A stretch of DNA of 64,000 nucleotides, from positions 62,001-126,000 of the forward strand of contig KE993509.1 of NCBI GenBank assembly GCA_000466585.1. The letters are read 5' to 3'. The translations under genes and the position numbers were made by a program. Origin of the DNA: Clostridiales bacterium oral taxon 876 str. F0540 (GTDB lineage Bacteria; Bacillota; Clostridia; Clostridiales; Clostridiaceae). Every line of letters begins with the position of its first letter. Position 1 is the stretch's first letter. The notes under the pieces were generated by a model. That model was not told where the DNA came from, did no database searches, and saw only the letters and a list, made by a program, of their open reading frames with translations. Shown here one piece after another: positions 1 to 8,600 of this stretch.

Positions 1-563
1 TGTATTGCTCCCTCTACAATCCTTTCATAATAATTTTTAAAGAGCTTTGTATTGGGATTCCCAAGTTTTCCTCCTATTTTCTCTTTCTCTTTTTTAAGTT
101 CCTCCATTATTTTAGGAATATGTACTATATCGCTAAGACCTGCACCCAATAGTACAGCCTGAAGCTTTTCTTCTTCAGCTTTTATATTTGATTTTCTAAG
201 CTCGTCTAGTGTAATTGTATAAAGCTGACTATAGGTAAATCTGTCCACATTTCCATAAAGCTCTTTAATGTAAGCGTCTCTTCCTGTTAAAGTTTCAGTT
301 ATTTTAGGTTCCCTAAATCCTTCAACACGCATGATATAATTCTCTTTAGAAAAGCTTTCTAAATCAGCCTCAACATAATAATCTTCCTTTAAACCTCTTT
401 GGCCCTTAGAAAAACCGTATGGCATATTCCTTAATATTTCTAATAGTGTGGTTTTACCTGAACGATTAATTCCTCCTATAACAACTATTTTTGAGGATAT
501 ATTTTCTATAAGTTCATTTCTATAAATGCCGTAATTTCTTATATAAAGTCTTTTTATCTTCAT
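1..563 (-). CDS. AAA-type ATPase, YhaN/SbcC-like, N-terminal part (runs off the window)
   Basis: About 187 residues are visible, from an ATG at 563; the 3' end lies beyond position 1. The N-terminus is an SMC/SbcC-type ATPase head with a Walker A loop (G31-x4-GKT, sequence GGINRSGKTTL) after a short beta strand. The following part (around GLKEDYYVEADLE) resembles the YhaN head domain. The start overlaps the stop of the upstream exonuclease gene as ATGA, so the two are translationally coupled. SbcC/YhaN proteins use ATP to control the partner nuclease at DNA ends. The coiled coil and C-terminal head cannot be seen, so YhaN versus SbcC cannot be settled; the pairing with a YhaO-length partner favours YhaN. 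Confidence 0.8.
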   Translation of the reverse strand, partial: MKIKRLYIRNYGIYRNELIENISSKIVVIGGINRSGKTTLLEILRNMPYGFSKGQRGLKEDYYVEADLESFSKENYIMRVEGFREPKITETLTGRDAYIKELYGNVDRFTYSQLYTITLDELRKSNIKAEEEKLQAVLLGAGLSDIVHIPKIMEELKKEKEKIGGKLGNPNTKLFKNYYERIVEGAI

Positions 564-1909
564 ATATCCTCTTTCCTTTCTAAAATCATATCTATTGTCA
601 GCTGCTCTGCCTGCTTAATTATTTCCTTTAAAAGCTCCTCATTTAATTGAAGCTTTTTGATATTAATATCTTCATGTTCTTCTGTTACTTCCCATATACT
701 GCCTAATCTTCTTACAAGCTCTTCCTTAAAGGATTCATCTAAGAGACATTTATTTGAAAAGGATTTTATTTCTTTTATAACAGAATTTTGTTCTTTTAGC
801 CTCTCAATATCTTCAACTCTGCTCCCAATCTTAATATTAACTGACTTAGTGAATATAAATAAATCTCTTGTAAGCAGTCTTTCATTTAAGCTTTCTGTCA
901 GGTATTCTTCAGCTTCATCCAGTTTATCCTTTAGCATATCATAAATTTCACCACGTCCGGTTATATCCCATTGTATTACAAAGCCTTTTATTTCTTGTAT
1001 ATAGTTATCCTTATAGCTTTTCATTCCAAATGGTATTTCTATCTCATTAATTATTTTCTCTGCCTTTGATATAATCATTTTTTCCAGGTCGCTTATATTT
1101 TTTAGCTCCAACTCACTGTCTTCAATACTGATGCTTTCTTTCTTCCACACAACTTGCGACACAGGTATAAGCTTAATAGATTTCATAAAATTATTTTCTA
1201 CGTTTACGATAAAAGCACCACCGAGTCCTTCCTCACCAAAATCTCTTCCTTGAGGTATTCCCGGAAAAATAATAACAGGCTCACACTCATTAATTACGCT
1301 GCACTTATGTATGTGTCCTAATGCCCAATAAGAAATATTTTCAATTTCTTTTAACTGTGCAACAGTACAAGGTACATAATTATTACTGTTATCTAGCTGT
1401 GTATGAAGTAATGCAATATTAAAGGAATTCTTATCATTAATTTTATAACCTTCAAACATTCTTCTGCTGTCCCAGTTTTCTCTAAAAGATTGTCCAACTA
1501 TTCTGGAATATATATTTCCATTTATATCTCTTATCTCTTTTACCTCTGGTTTTTCAGAGCTAAATATATGAACGTTAGATGGAAGGGTAAATAATTCAAC
1601 ATTTGCTTTTATTGGATCATGATTACCTCCAATTGCATAAATGCCTATACCTTTTTCTTCTAACCTTTTAGCTTGTTCAATGAAAAAACTGTTTCCTTTA
1701 ACAGATCTTGCTTCCCTATCGTAAATATCTCCACTTATTAAAATAAAATCCACCCTTTCCTCAAGGGCTATATCGCAAATCTTTTTAAAAGCATTATTTA
1801 CCGCGCTTTTAAAAATCTCATTAATGCTGCCGTCTACTTTCCTTCCAATATGAAGAATACTCCCTAAGTGCAAATCAGCCGTATGAATAAATTTAAAGTT
1901 ATTTGACAT
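560..1909 (-). CDS. DNA repair exonuclease, YhaO/SbcD-like metallophosphoesterase
   Basis: A calcineurin-like phosphoesterase of about 449 residues. Metal-binding motifs appear in the normal order: HTADLHLGS, SGDIYD, GGNHDP, HTQLD and ALGHIHK. The reading frame extends upstream to 1975, but the start at 1907-1909 (MSNNFKF) has an AAAGG site a suitable distance upstream and places the first catalytic motif near the N-terminus, as usual for the family. The C-terminal half is helical and charged, probably the partner-binding region. It is coupled by a 4-nt overlap to the ATPase gene downstream. Likely role: nuclease subunit of an SMC-like DNA end-processing complex. Confidence 0.88.
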   Translation of the reverse strand: MSNNFKFIHTADLHLGSILHIGRKVDGSINEIFKSAVNNAFKKICDIALEERVDFILISGDIYDREARSVKGNSFFIEQAKRLEEKGIGIYAIGGNHDPIKANVELFTLPSNVHIFSSEKPEVKEIRDINGNIYSRIVGQSFRENWDSRRMFEGYKINDKNSFNIALLHTQLDNSNNYVPCTVAQLKEIENISYWALGHIHKCSVINECEPVIIFPGIPQGRDFGEEGLGGAFIVNVENNFMKSIKLIPVSQVVWKKESISIEDSELELKNISDLEKMIISKAEKIINEIEIPFGMKSYKDNYIQEIKGFVIQWDITGRGEIYDMLKDKLDEAEEYLTESLNERLLTRDLFIFTKSVNIKIGSRVEDIERLKEQNSVIKEIKSFSNKCLLDESFKEELVRRLGSIWEVTEEHEDINIKKLQLNEELLKEIIKQAEQLTIDMILERKEDI

Positions 1910-2080
1910 ATCAATACATCCTTTGTTTAAGTTATTAAGCTTATTATAGCACAGTAAAAAAGCTGAGGATAACAATTATTCCACAGCTTTTTATCACCTA
2001 TGAATACTAAATGATAAGCCACTATAAAGATTTTTAAGGACCATCCGTTTTTTTAATAATTCTTTTACCGCTTCCTCTAT

Positions 2081-3163
2081 TTATAGCATACTAATCGCTT
2101 TCTTTGAACACCTTGTTACGCAAAGCCCGCAGCCAAAGCACTTATCATTATGAATCACTGCCTTAGGCTCCAGTGTAATTGCCTGATAAGCGCAGCTTTG
2201 CTCACAAAGTCCGCAGGAAACACATTTATTTTCATCTACAATAGGATATTTTGCATAGGTTCTAAAGCTTCTGTTTCTCATTTTTCTTTTCGTAAGCCCT
2301 ATAATATGGCTAACATTATCTATGTTATGCTCATCAAGCCACCTATTCATTTCTGAAGCAACTTTTCCATAGACATTTGGTCCTCTAAGTATTGCCTCCG
2401 TGCAAATTTGTACTGCACTTGCACCTGCCATCATCATTTCTATAGCATCTTTTCCGTCTGTTATTCCTCCGACTCCAATAACAGGCACACTTACTGCATT
2501 TGATATTTCATATACATGTCTTAAAGCAATTGGCTTTATCGCTTTTCCAGAAAGCCAGCCGTAGCCAGCAGTGCTTCCCATAAAAGGCAGTCCTGTTTCA
2601 ATATCAATATGAAGACATGGTCCTACAGAGTTAATAGCTACAAAGCCGTCAGCTCCTTCTGCCTCCATTCTCTTTGCGTAGGCTGCTACATCTGGTATTC
2701 CCGGACTGATCTTCATAAATACGGGCAAGCCTGATTTTTTAGCAGCTTTAAGAGAATTAATTATAGGTTGAATATCCTTACCAACATAATGTGTGGATAT
2801 TTCCAGAGCATCTGCAAATTTTGATACCATGGGAACCAACTGTTCTATTTCTTCAGCAGTATATCCAAGGCTTATCATTACAGGAAGACCTTTTTCTCTT
2901 AGGACTTCATATTCCTTTTCCACCCAATGTTCCGGAGACATTTCTGACCACAGCTCCGTATTTAAAAAGCCTCCTTTTATTTCTTCCATGCAGGGTCTTG
3001 GAACATCAGCAGCCTTTGCCGATATAGTTTTTGTAACCAAACCTCCTGCTCCACCCTCTGCACACTTTAGTATGCATTCTGCATCCCTTACCGTAGGTCC
3101 TGCAGCAGGCATTACGGGATTAATTAAATTCATGCCGCAAATATTTATATTTAAATTTGCCAT
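2081..3163 (-). CDS. Dihydroorotate/dihydropyrimidine dehydrogenase-like flavoprotein fused to a 2[4Fe-4S] ferredoxin
   Basis: 360 residues. Residues 1 to about 300 form a DHOD/PreA-type FMN TIM barrel (PVMPAAGPTVRD near the start, PVIGVGGITDGKDAIEMMMAGA as the phosphate-binding end, here quoted as one loop). The tail carries two [4Fe-4S] motifs: C314, C317, C320, C324 and C342, C345, C348, C352. This PreA-like layout implies electron transfer between ferredoxin or a flavoprotein and a pyrimidine-like ring. No PreT partner and no pyrimidine synthesis gene is adjacent. It is the last gene of the ygeY-ygeW-ssnA operon, so I infer a reductive or oxidative step on a purine-derived ring, perhaps in the place that YgfK holds in E. 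coli. A strong GGGGAGG site precedes the ATG. Confidence 0.85.
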   Translation of the reverse strand: MANLNINICGMNLINPVMPAAGPTVRDAECILKCAEGGAGGLVTKTISAKAADVPRPCMEEIKGGFLNTELWSEMSPEHWVEKEYEVLREKGLPVMISLGYTAEEIEQLVPMVSKFADALEISTHYVGKDIQPIINSLKAAKKSGLPVFMKISPGIPDVAAYAKRMEAEGADGFVAINSVGPCLHIDIETGLPFMGSTAGYGWLSGKAIKPIALRHVYEISNAVSVPVIGVGGITDGKDAIEMMMAGASAVQICTEAILRGPNVYGKVASEMNRWLDEHNIDNVSHIIGLTKRKMRNRSFRTYAKYPIVDENKCVSCGLCEQSCAYQAITLEPKAVIHNDKCFGCGLCVTRCSKKAISML

Positions 3164-3187
3164 TAAAACGCCTCCCCAAACCCTATT

Positions 3188-4510
3188 TTAAAATCTTTGC
3201 CAAAGCTTTTCCGAAAGTTCTCTGCTCTTTTCAAAAATATCTTCTTCCTCTATACCTTGCAAAATTCTATCTTTCATTACAAACCTTCCGTTTATAATGC
3301 TGTCGCTTACATTTAAACTGTTCATGCCAAATATTACGTGTCCGCATATATTATCCCCTGTAATTGGAGTAGGGCTTTCATACTCAAGCATTATCAAATC
3401 AGCCTTGGCACCTTCCTTTAAAACTCCAACTTCATTATTAAAAAACTTTGAAGCAATTTTAGAATTGTTCTTTACCGAAAGCTTTATAACATCATTTGGA
3501 GTCATAATTCTAGGATCTATTCTTTCATGCTTGTGAAGTACATAACAGCACTCCATGGCTCTAAAGGGATTTGAGCTGAACCCATCTGAACCTAATCCAA
3601 TTAAAATACCTTTATCCATCATATAAGATGCATCGCAATACCCTACAGCATTATTCATATTTGATTCAGGATTATGCACCACATTTGCTTTTCTAAGTAG
3701 CTTCAATTCTTCCTCTTTAATATGAATACAGTGGGCAAGTATGGATTTGTGTCCTAGTATGGAATAGTCACCTAGTCTTTCTACAACTCCCTCACCAAAA
3801 TTTCTTCTGCACTGTTCGTAGTCTTGTATACCTTCAGCCACATGTATATGAAAACCGCTGCCTAAATTATTGCCTTCTTCACTGCAAAGCCTTAGAGTTT
3901 CATTGCTTAATGTGAAGGAAGCATGAAGCCCGAATGTGCCCTTAACTATATCATCTTCTTTATTCTTTTTAATAAATCTTATATTTTCTTTGATTCCTTG
4001 CTTAGATATTTCCAACCCATCTCGGTCTGAAACCTCATAACACAGGCTTCCCCGCATACCAACTTGTTTGAAGGCCTTTTCAATACAATCCAAACTTCCT
4101 TCAATGCTGAAAGGACTTGCATGGTGATCAAAAAGGCAGGTAAACCCACTTTTTATAGACTCTATAATTGTAACAATAGCGGAATAATATATATCTTCAT
4201 AGGATAGTTTTTTGTCTAATCTCCACCATAAATCATTTAGTATTTCCAGAAAATTAGATGGATTACTTCCTTTTAAGCTCATCCCCCTTGCAAAGGCACT
4301 ATAAATATGGGTATGTGTACAAATAAATCCCGGAAATAAAAGTTTACCTTTCGCATCTATTACTTCTTTTTCATAAATATAAATTTCTTCCTTAAATTCC
4401 TCCATGGATGCTATTTTCTCTATTATTCCATCTTTAATCACCAGAAAGCCTTTTTGTAAAAACCTGTCTTCATTATCAAAGGTAAATATTGATGCATTTT
4501 TAATAAGCAT
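3188..4510 (-). CDS. ssnA: Putative aminohydrolase SsnA
   Basis: 440 residues, the normal length for SsnA. It is an amidohydrolase-superfamily deaminase of the TrzA/ATZ type: the metal-binding HxH lies in FICTHTHIYSAFARG, followed by FHIHVAEG, ILAHCIHI and a late GLGSDGFSSNPF with the metal-ligand Asp. The region around LNDLWWRLDKKLSYEDIYYS is characteristic of SsnA. It lies 5 nt downstream of ygeW in the same operon. The family is repeatedly found in selenium-dependent hydroxylase and purine-degrading clusters; the exact substrate is not established by sequence. Deamination or ring hydrolysis of a purine-derived compound is an inference from context. Confidence 0.9.
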   Translation of the reverse strand: MLIKNASIFTFDNEDRFLQKGFLVIKDGIIEKIASMEEFKEEIYIYEKEVIDAKGKLLFPGFICTHTHIYSAFARGMSLKGSNPSNFLEILNDLWWRLDKKLSYEDIYYSAIVTIIESIKSGFTCLFDHHASPFSIEGSLDCIEKAFKQVGMRGSLCYEVSDRDGLEISKQGIKENIRFIKKNKEDDIVKGTFGLHASFTLSNETLRLCSEEGNNLGSGFHIHVAEGIQDYEQCRRNFGEGVVERLGDYSILGHKSILAHCIHIKEEELKLLRKANVVHNPESNMNNAVGYCDASYMMDKGILIGLGSDGFSSNPFRAMECCYVLHKHERIDPRIMTPNDVIKLSVKNNSKIASKFFNNEVGVLKEGAKADLIMLEYESPTPITGDNICGHVIFGMNSLNVSDSIINGRFVMKDRILQGIEEEDIFEKSRELSEKLWQRF

Positions 4511-4515
4511 AAACT

Positions 4516-5517
4516 CTATCTTCCTCCCATAGTAAGAGCCATGATTGCTTTAGCGGTATGAATTCTATTTTCAGCTTCAGGAATAACTATTGAGTGTCTT
4601 CCATCGATTACTGAATCAACGACTTCATTTCCTCTGTCTGCCGGGAGGGCATGCATGTAAATTGAGTGTTTCTTTGTTATAGACATAAGCTTTTCATCGC
4701 AAATCCAATCTTTATATTTATCAAGATTAGCCTTCATCTGAGTTTTTCCTTCTGGCGTAGTTGGATTATCAACACCCAAGAAACCGCCCCAATTCTTTGG
4801 TATTACTATATCAGCATCTCTAAAGGCTTCTTCCATATTATCAACAAACTTTAAGCTTCCTCCATTTAATTCTGCATTTTCATAAGCTGTATCAACTATA
4901 TCAGGCATAAGCGGAAACTCCTTTGGTGCAGCTACGGTTACATCCATTCCATATCTTGCAAATAATAGTATTTGGGACTGCGGAACTGAAAGCGGCTTAG
5001 CATGACTTGTTGCGTATGCCCAGGATATAGCTACCTTTAGCTTTCTTGGATTTCCAAACCTCTCTTGAATAGTCATCATGTCAGCTAATACCTGCATTGG
5101 ATGGTAGACATCATCTTGAAGGCTTAATATAGGAACCTTTGAATATTTAGCTAAAGTCCTTAAATACTCATTTCCTATGCCATAAAAGCAGTTTCTAACA
5201 CAGATAGCATCCCCAAAGGAGCTTAAAACCTCTGCTGTATCCTTTGGGCTTTCACCATGATTGATCTGCATTGTGCTTGTATCTAAAAAGTGAGCGTGAC
5301 CTCCAAGCTGGGTTATACCGGCTTCCATTGAGTTCCTTGTTCTTGTGCTTTCTTCGAAGAACATTAAAAATGCTGTTTTATCCTTTAATAAATTAGAAGA
5401 CTCATTTAAGGCATGCTTCATCTTTAAATATTTTGCCACCTCAAAAACCATATCTAAATCATCTCTTGACCAATCCTGACAGGTTATAAAATGTTTTCCT
5501 CTAAAACTTGTATTCAT
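4516..5517 (-). CDS. ygeW: YgeW-type knotted carbamoyltransferase
   Basis: 333 residues. An aspartate/ornithine carbamoyltransferase fold with the carbamoyl-phosphate loop S57-T-R-T-R61 (EESTRTRNS), the HPMQ motif (YHPMQVLADM) and a C-terminal HALPADRG motif in place of the HCLP of ornithine transcarbamylases. Insertions and the SWAYATSHAKP segment match the YgeW group, whose natural substrate differs from ornithine and aspartate. It sits between ygeY and ssnA. In the purine-degradation context it probably handles a ureido group, working in the phosphorolytic direction to yield carbamoyl phosphate, hence ATP through a carbamate kinase; no carbamate kinase gene is in this window. A GGGGAG site precedes the ATG. 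Confidence 0.92.
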   Translation of the reverse strand: MNTSFRGKHFITCQDWSRDDLDMVFEVAKYLKMKHALNESSNLLKDKTAFLMFFEESTRTRNSMEAGITQLGGHAHFLDTSTMQINHGESPKDTAEVLSSFGDAICVRNCFYGIGNEYLRTLAKYSKVPILSLQDDVYHPMQVLADMMTIQERFGNPRKLKVAISWAYATSHAKPLSVPQSQILLFARYGMDVTVAAPKEFPLMPDIVDTAYENAELNGGSLKFVDNMEEAFRDADIVIPKNWGGFLGVDNPTTPEGKTQMKANLDKYKDWICDEKLMSITKKHSIYMHALPADRGNEVVDSVIDGRHSIVIPEAENRIHTAKAIMALTMGGR

Positions 5518-5538
5518 ATCCCAATCTCCCCTTTATAT

Positions 5539-6738
5539 TTACTTTAAATTGTTTACCAGTGTCTTTGGAAAAGCTGCATAGAATTTGCAGGCTTCGACAA
5601 GATGTTTAACAGGAATCTGATCCTTTGGACTGTGAGCAAATATTTCATTAGCTGGTCCAAAGCCTATAGTTGGTATGTTGAATCTTCCCATTGTGGCCAC
5701 TCCGTTTGTACTAAAGGTCCATTTGTCCACCTTAGGCTCTCTCTCAAAGATGTTTTCATAGGTTTGAACTGCTGATTTGACAAGCACATGGTCTTCTTCA
5801 ATAACCCAAGTCGGATAATATTTTTCAGTAGGATATAAAAGTCCTGTGTAGCTTGGCTGAGCGTAGGTTAAGACCTCAACAATAGCCTCCTCTGCTCCGG
5901 TCAGAGCTTTTATTTCTTCTACAGCAGAATCCATTGTTTCTCCAAAGGTAAGCCTTCTGTCAAGCTGGATAGTGCATTCATCAGGAACTGCACACTGTGA
6001 TGGAGACTTAAAGAATATCTGAGTAACCGTTACAGTTCCCTTTCCTAAAAATTCGTCATCCTTCAAATTCTCATTCAGTTTTTCTATACCTTGTATTATA
6101 GGTGTCATTTTATATATTGCATTAATCCCTCTTTCAGGGGCACTTCCATGACATGATAATCCCTTTGTGGTTACTATCATTTCCATTCTTCCCCTGTGTC
6201 CTCTGTAAATATTTAGGTTTGTTGGCTCTGTTATTACTACAAAGTCAGGTCTTATCTTATCCTGTTCTACGATATACTGCCAGCAAAGTCCATCGCAATC
6301 CTCTTCCATAACCGTTCCTGTTACATATAAAGTGTAATCATCGGTTAATCCAAGCTCTTTTATAATTTTTGCTCCGTAGACCATAGCAGCCATTCCGCCT
6401 TCCTGGTCCGAAGCTCCTCTTCCATAAATTATTCCATCCTTCAAGTCACCCTCAAAAGGATCCACTTCCCAAAGGCTTGAGTCGCCTACATCAACTGTAT
6501 CAATATGAGCATCCATAGCTATAATAGTCTTGCCGTTTCCAATTCTGCCTAAAATGTTGCCCATTTTATCAATGATTACCTCGTCAAAGCCTACCTTCTC
6601 CATTTCTTCCTTTATTCGCAGTATTACCCTCTCTTCATTGCAGCTTGTACTTGGTATTCTAATCATATCCCTTAAAAAATTAGTCATGTCCTCAGAATAC
6701 TTTTCGCTTAGCTCGGCTATCTTATCCTTAATCTTCAT
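5539..6738 (-). CDS. ygeY: YgeY family selenium metabolism-linked hydrolase (M20 peptidase fold)
   Basis: 399 residues. An M20/ArgE/DapE-type metallohydrolase: metal-binding AMDAHIDTVDVG, YGRGASDQEGG, VMEEDCDG, and TEPTNLNIYRGHRG leading into the lid domain, then a late GFGPANEIFAHSPKDQ with the last histidine ligand. The family is usually found beside ygeW and ygeX and may remove a ureido or acyl group from an amino acid-like intermediate. It is the first gene of a four-gene operon (ygeY, ygeW, ssnA, DHOD-like) and starts 27 nt after the predicted sigma-54 transcription start. The GGTGGGAG site lies just upstream of the ATG. Confidence 0.92.
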   Translation of the reverse strand: MKIKDKIAELSEKYSEDMTNFLRDMIRIPSTSCNEERVILRIKEEMEKVGFDEVIIDKMGNILGRIGNGKTIIAMDAHIDTVDVGDSSLWEVDPFEGDLKDGIIYGRGASDQEGGMAAMVYGAKIIKELGLTDDYTLYVTGTVMEEDCDGLCWQYIVEQDKIRPDFVVITEPTNLNIYRGHRGRMEMIVTTKGLSCHGSAPERGINAIYKMTPIIQGIEKLNENLKDDEFLGKGTVTVTQIFFKSPSQCAVPDECTIQLDRRLTFGETMDSAVEEIKALTGAEEAIVEVLTYAQPSYTGLLYPTEKYYPTWVIEEDHVLVKSAVQTYENIFEREPKVDKWTFSTNGVATMGRFNIPTIGFGPANEIFAHSPKDQIPVKHLVEACKFYAAFPKTLVNNLK

Positions 6739-6775
6739 TCAACTCCCACCTATAAAATAATTCCACAAATATTAA

Positions 6776-6791
6776 AGCAAAGATTATGCCA
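6776..6791 (-). promoter_or_regulatory. Sigma-54 (-24/-12) promoter of ygeY operon
   Basis: On the minus strand the sequence reads TGGCATAATCTTTGCT. The GG and GC dinucleotides are 12 nt apart, as required for RpoN promoters, and the surrounding bases match TGGCAC-N5-TTGC closely. The predicted start is near 6765, giving a 27-nt leader. The -24 half lies in a 17-bp odd palindrome (AGATTATG, G, CATAATCT) just after the stop of the activator gene. A sigma-54 activator is encoded directly upstream. Confidence 0.82.
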
Positions 6792-6798
6792 TAATCTT

Positions 6799-8250
6799 CT
6801 ATTCAACAGCAATTCGATAATTATTTATTTTTCTGTAAAGGCTTGCCAGACTTATACCTAAAGCCTTGGCTGCATGACGTTTATCTTCTGTGTTTGTTCC
6901 ATACTTTTTTAAAGCTCTAATTATAGTTTTTCTTTCAATCATCTCTAAATTAAGTTCCTGCTCTTCCATATAGGAGCTTTTATTTTCAAGAAGTTTACAC
7001 GGGAGATGATTTAGTTTTACAATTTTTTCTCCTTCAAGCATATTAATTACGTATTCTACTGTGTTTTCAAGTTCTCTTACATTTCCGAACCAGGAATAGC
7101 TTTGAAAGCACCTTATAACTTCACTGCTGACTTGAGGTATCTCAATTTTATATTTGCTGCAGTATTTATAAAGTAAATATTTAAAAATTAACACTATATC
7201 TCCTTTTCTATCTCTTAAAGGAGGAATTTCTAATGGGATCACATTAATTCTGTAATATAGGTCTTCTCTAAAGCTTCCTGTTTTTATAAGCTCATCTAAA
7301 TTTTTATTTGTAGCGGTTATTACTCTTACATCAACTCTTACAGGTTTATTGCTTCCTACAGGTATTACTATTCTATCCTGAAGTACTCTTAAAAGCTTAA
7401 CTTGAAGCTGCACCGGCATATCACCTATTTCATCTAAAAATATAGTTCCTTTATTTGCAAGTTCAAACTTCCCTATTTTACCTGTTCTGCTTGCACCGGT
7501 AAAAGCACCTGCAGCATATCCAAACAATTCGCTTTCAAGAAGTGCTTCAGGAATAGCCCCGCAATTAACAGCTATAAAAGGAAAGTTTCTCCGTCTGCTT
7601 TCATAGTGAACAGCTCTTGCAAAAAGCTCTTTCCCGCAGCCGCTTTCACCTGTAAATAAGATATTGGCATAGCTGTCAGCAATATTTATTAATTTACTTT
7701 TAAGTTCCTTAATTTTATTATCTTCACCGATAATTGAATTTAATGTTATCTCATTGATTGTTTCTGCTTTGCTCTGAGCAATAATTTTTTCCTTTTGAAG
7801 TTCCTCATAATTCTCCTTGGCTTTAGAAGCTATGAGTTCTGCCATTTTATCTAAAAAATCAGAGTACTCCTTAAGCTTTGCAAGTATTATCTTTTTTTGT
7901 TCGTCAGTAAAACAAATAAGAGCAATCACTCCAACTACCTCTTTTTCGATAATTACGGGAGTGCAGCATTCAAACTTTTCAGCACAGGAATGCTTCATTC
8001 TGCAATCTGCACAAAATCTATGAAAGCCTGGATTTTCCACAACAAGCTTTCTTCCGCTTTCAATTACCCTTTTATAAATAAAACTTTCTCCTTCAAAACT
8101 TTTTCCTATAAAACTTCCGTATCTTCCCGTTCCTGCTATTCTTGTCAGACTCTTGTCCACGATTTCAACATCAACTCTTATTACTTCAGCAATAAGTTCA
8201 GCTAGTTTTAAAACATACTCCTTTATATCCATTAGGCTATATTTAAGCAT
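6799..8250 (-). CDS. Sigma-54-dependent transcriptional activator, YgeV-like
   Basis: 483 residues. The N-terminal sensory region (about 1-140) carries a tight cysteine cluster, C80-x2-C83-x5-C89-x5-C95-C96, followed by a helical linker. The AAA+ domain has Walker A GESGCGKE at 201-208, the sigma-54 contact loop GAFTGA, Walker B FLDEIGD and an arginine-finger region. The C-terminus is a Fis-type helix-turn-helix (AAKALGISLASLYRKI). It lies just upstream of a predicted -24/-12 promoter and between two operons carrying such promoters, so it is the likely local activator. The cysteines suggest a metal, Fe-S or redox input rather than a simple GAF ligand pocket; this is inference. E. coli YgeV holds the analogous position, but orthology rests on context. 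Confidence 0.88.
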   Translation of the reverse strand: MLKYSLMDIKEYVLKLAELIAEVIRVDVEIVDKSLTRIAGTGRYGSFIGKSFEGESFIYKRVIESGRKLVVENPGFHRFCADCRMKHSCAEKFECCTPVIIEKEVVGVIALICFTDEQKKIILAKLKEYSDFLDKMAELIASKAKENYEELQKEKIIAQSKAETINEITLNSIIGEDNKIKELKSKLINIADSYANILFTGESGCGKELFARAVHYESRRRNFPFIAVNCGAIPEALLESELFGYAAGAFTGASRTGKIGKFELANKGTIFLDEIGDMPVQLQVKLLRVLQDRIVIPVGSNKPVRVDVRVITATNKNLDELIKTGSFREDLYYRINVIPLEIPPLRDRKGDIVLIFKYLLYKYCSKYKIEIPQVSSEVIRCFQSYSWFGNVRELENTVEYVINMLEGEKIVKLNHLPCKLLENKSSYMEEQELNLEMIERKTIIRALKKYGTNTEDKRHAAKALGISLASLYRKINNYRIAVE

Positions 8251-8353
8251 AATCTTCTCCTTTTATTGATTTCTTTAATAACTTTACAAATCTTCGTTTC
8301 TTATTAAACTCAAATAGTCAGCAATTGTTTTCTATATAAGTATATTTATTATG

Positions 8354-8391
8354 AGTTCACAAAATGAGAATTATTTCTAAATTTGCGAACT
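8354..8391. repeat. Inverted repeat upstream of the activator gene
   Basis: AGTTCACAAA at 8354-8363 and TTTGCGAACT at 8382-8391 match in 9 of 10 positions around an 18-nt spacer. It is in the gap between the divergent activator and nudC genes and could be a regulator-binding site; no function is shown. Confidence 0.4.
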
Positions 8392-8402
8392 ACTGCAGGT
8401 AT

Positions 8403-8506
8403 TATAGATAAACAATATGAAAACTTAACTTACAGACAATAAAAATAGCAAATCTTCAATGATTTTTTATTGTCTATACGTTTATAGTTGAAGTTGTTTA
8501 TCTATA
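8403..8506. repeat. Long two-part inverted repeat (MITE-like or regulatory hairpin)
   Basis: The outer arms, TATAGATAAACAA at 8403-8415 and its perfect complement at 8494-8506, enclose inner arms AGACAATAAAAA at 8434-8445 and its perfect complement at 8464-8475. The segments between outer and inner arms are both 18 nt, and half of those positions also pair. The whole reads as one 43-bp arm with about 34 matches around an 18-nt loop. It occupies most of the 350-bp gap between the activator gene and nudC. Either an eroded miniature element or a large leader hairpin of nudC. Confidence 0.6.
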
Positions 8507-8541
8507 TAATAAGGTTGATATTTTTATGCTGGAGGTATACT

Positions 8542-8565
8542 ATGAAAAATATGAATAACTCTTGA
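8542..8565 (+). other. Possible 7-codon leader peptide upstream of nudC
   Basis: A GGAGG site at 8531-8535 is followed at normal distance by ATG and a seven-codon frame (MKNMNNS) ending in TGA. The ribosome site is good, but the peptide has no run of regulatory codons. It ends 35 nt before the nudC start and is in a different frame. Confidence 0.25.
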
Positions 8566-8600
8566 ACCACAGCATTTCAATTGAAAGGAGATTTTAAATT

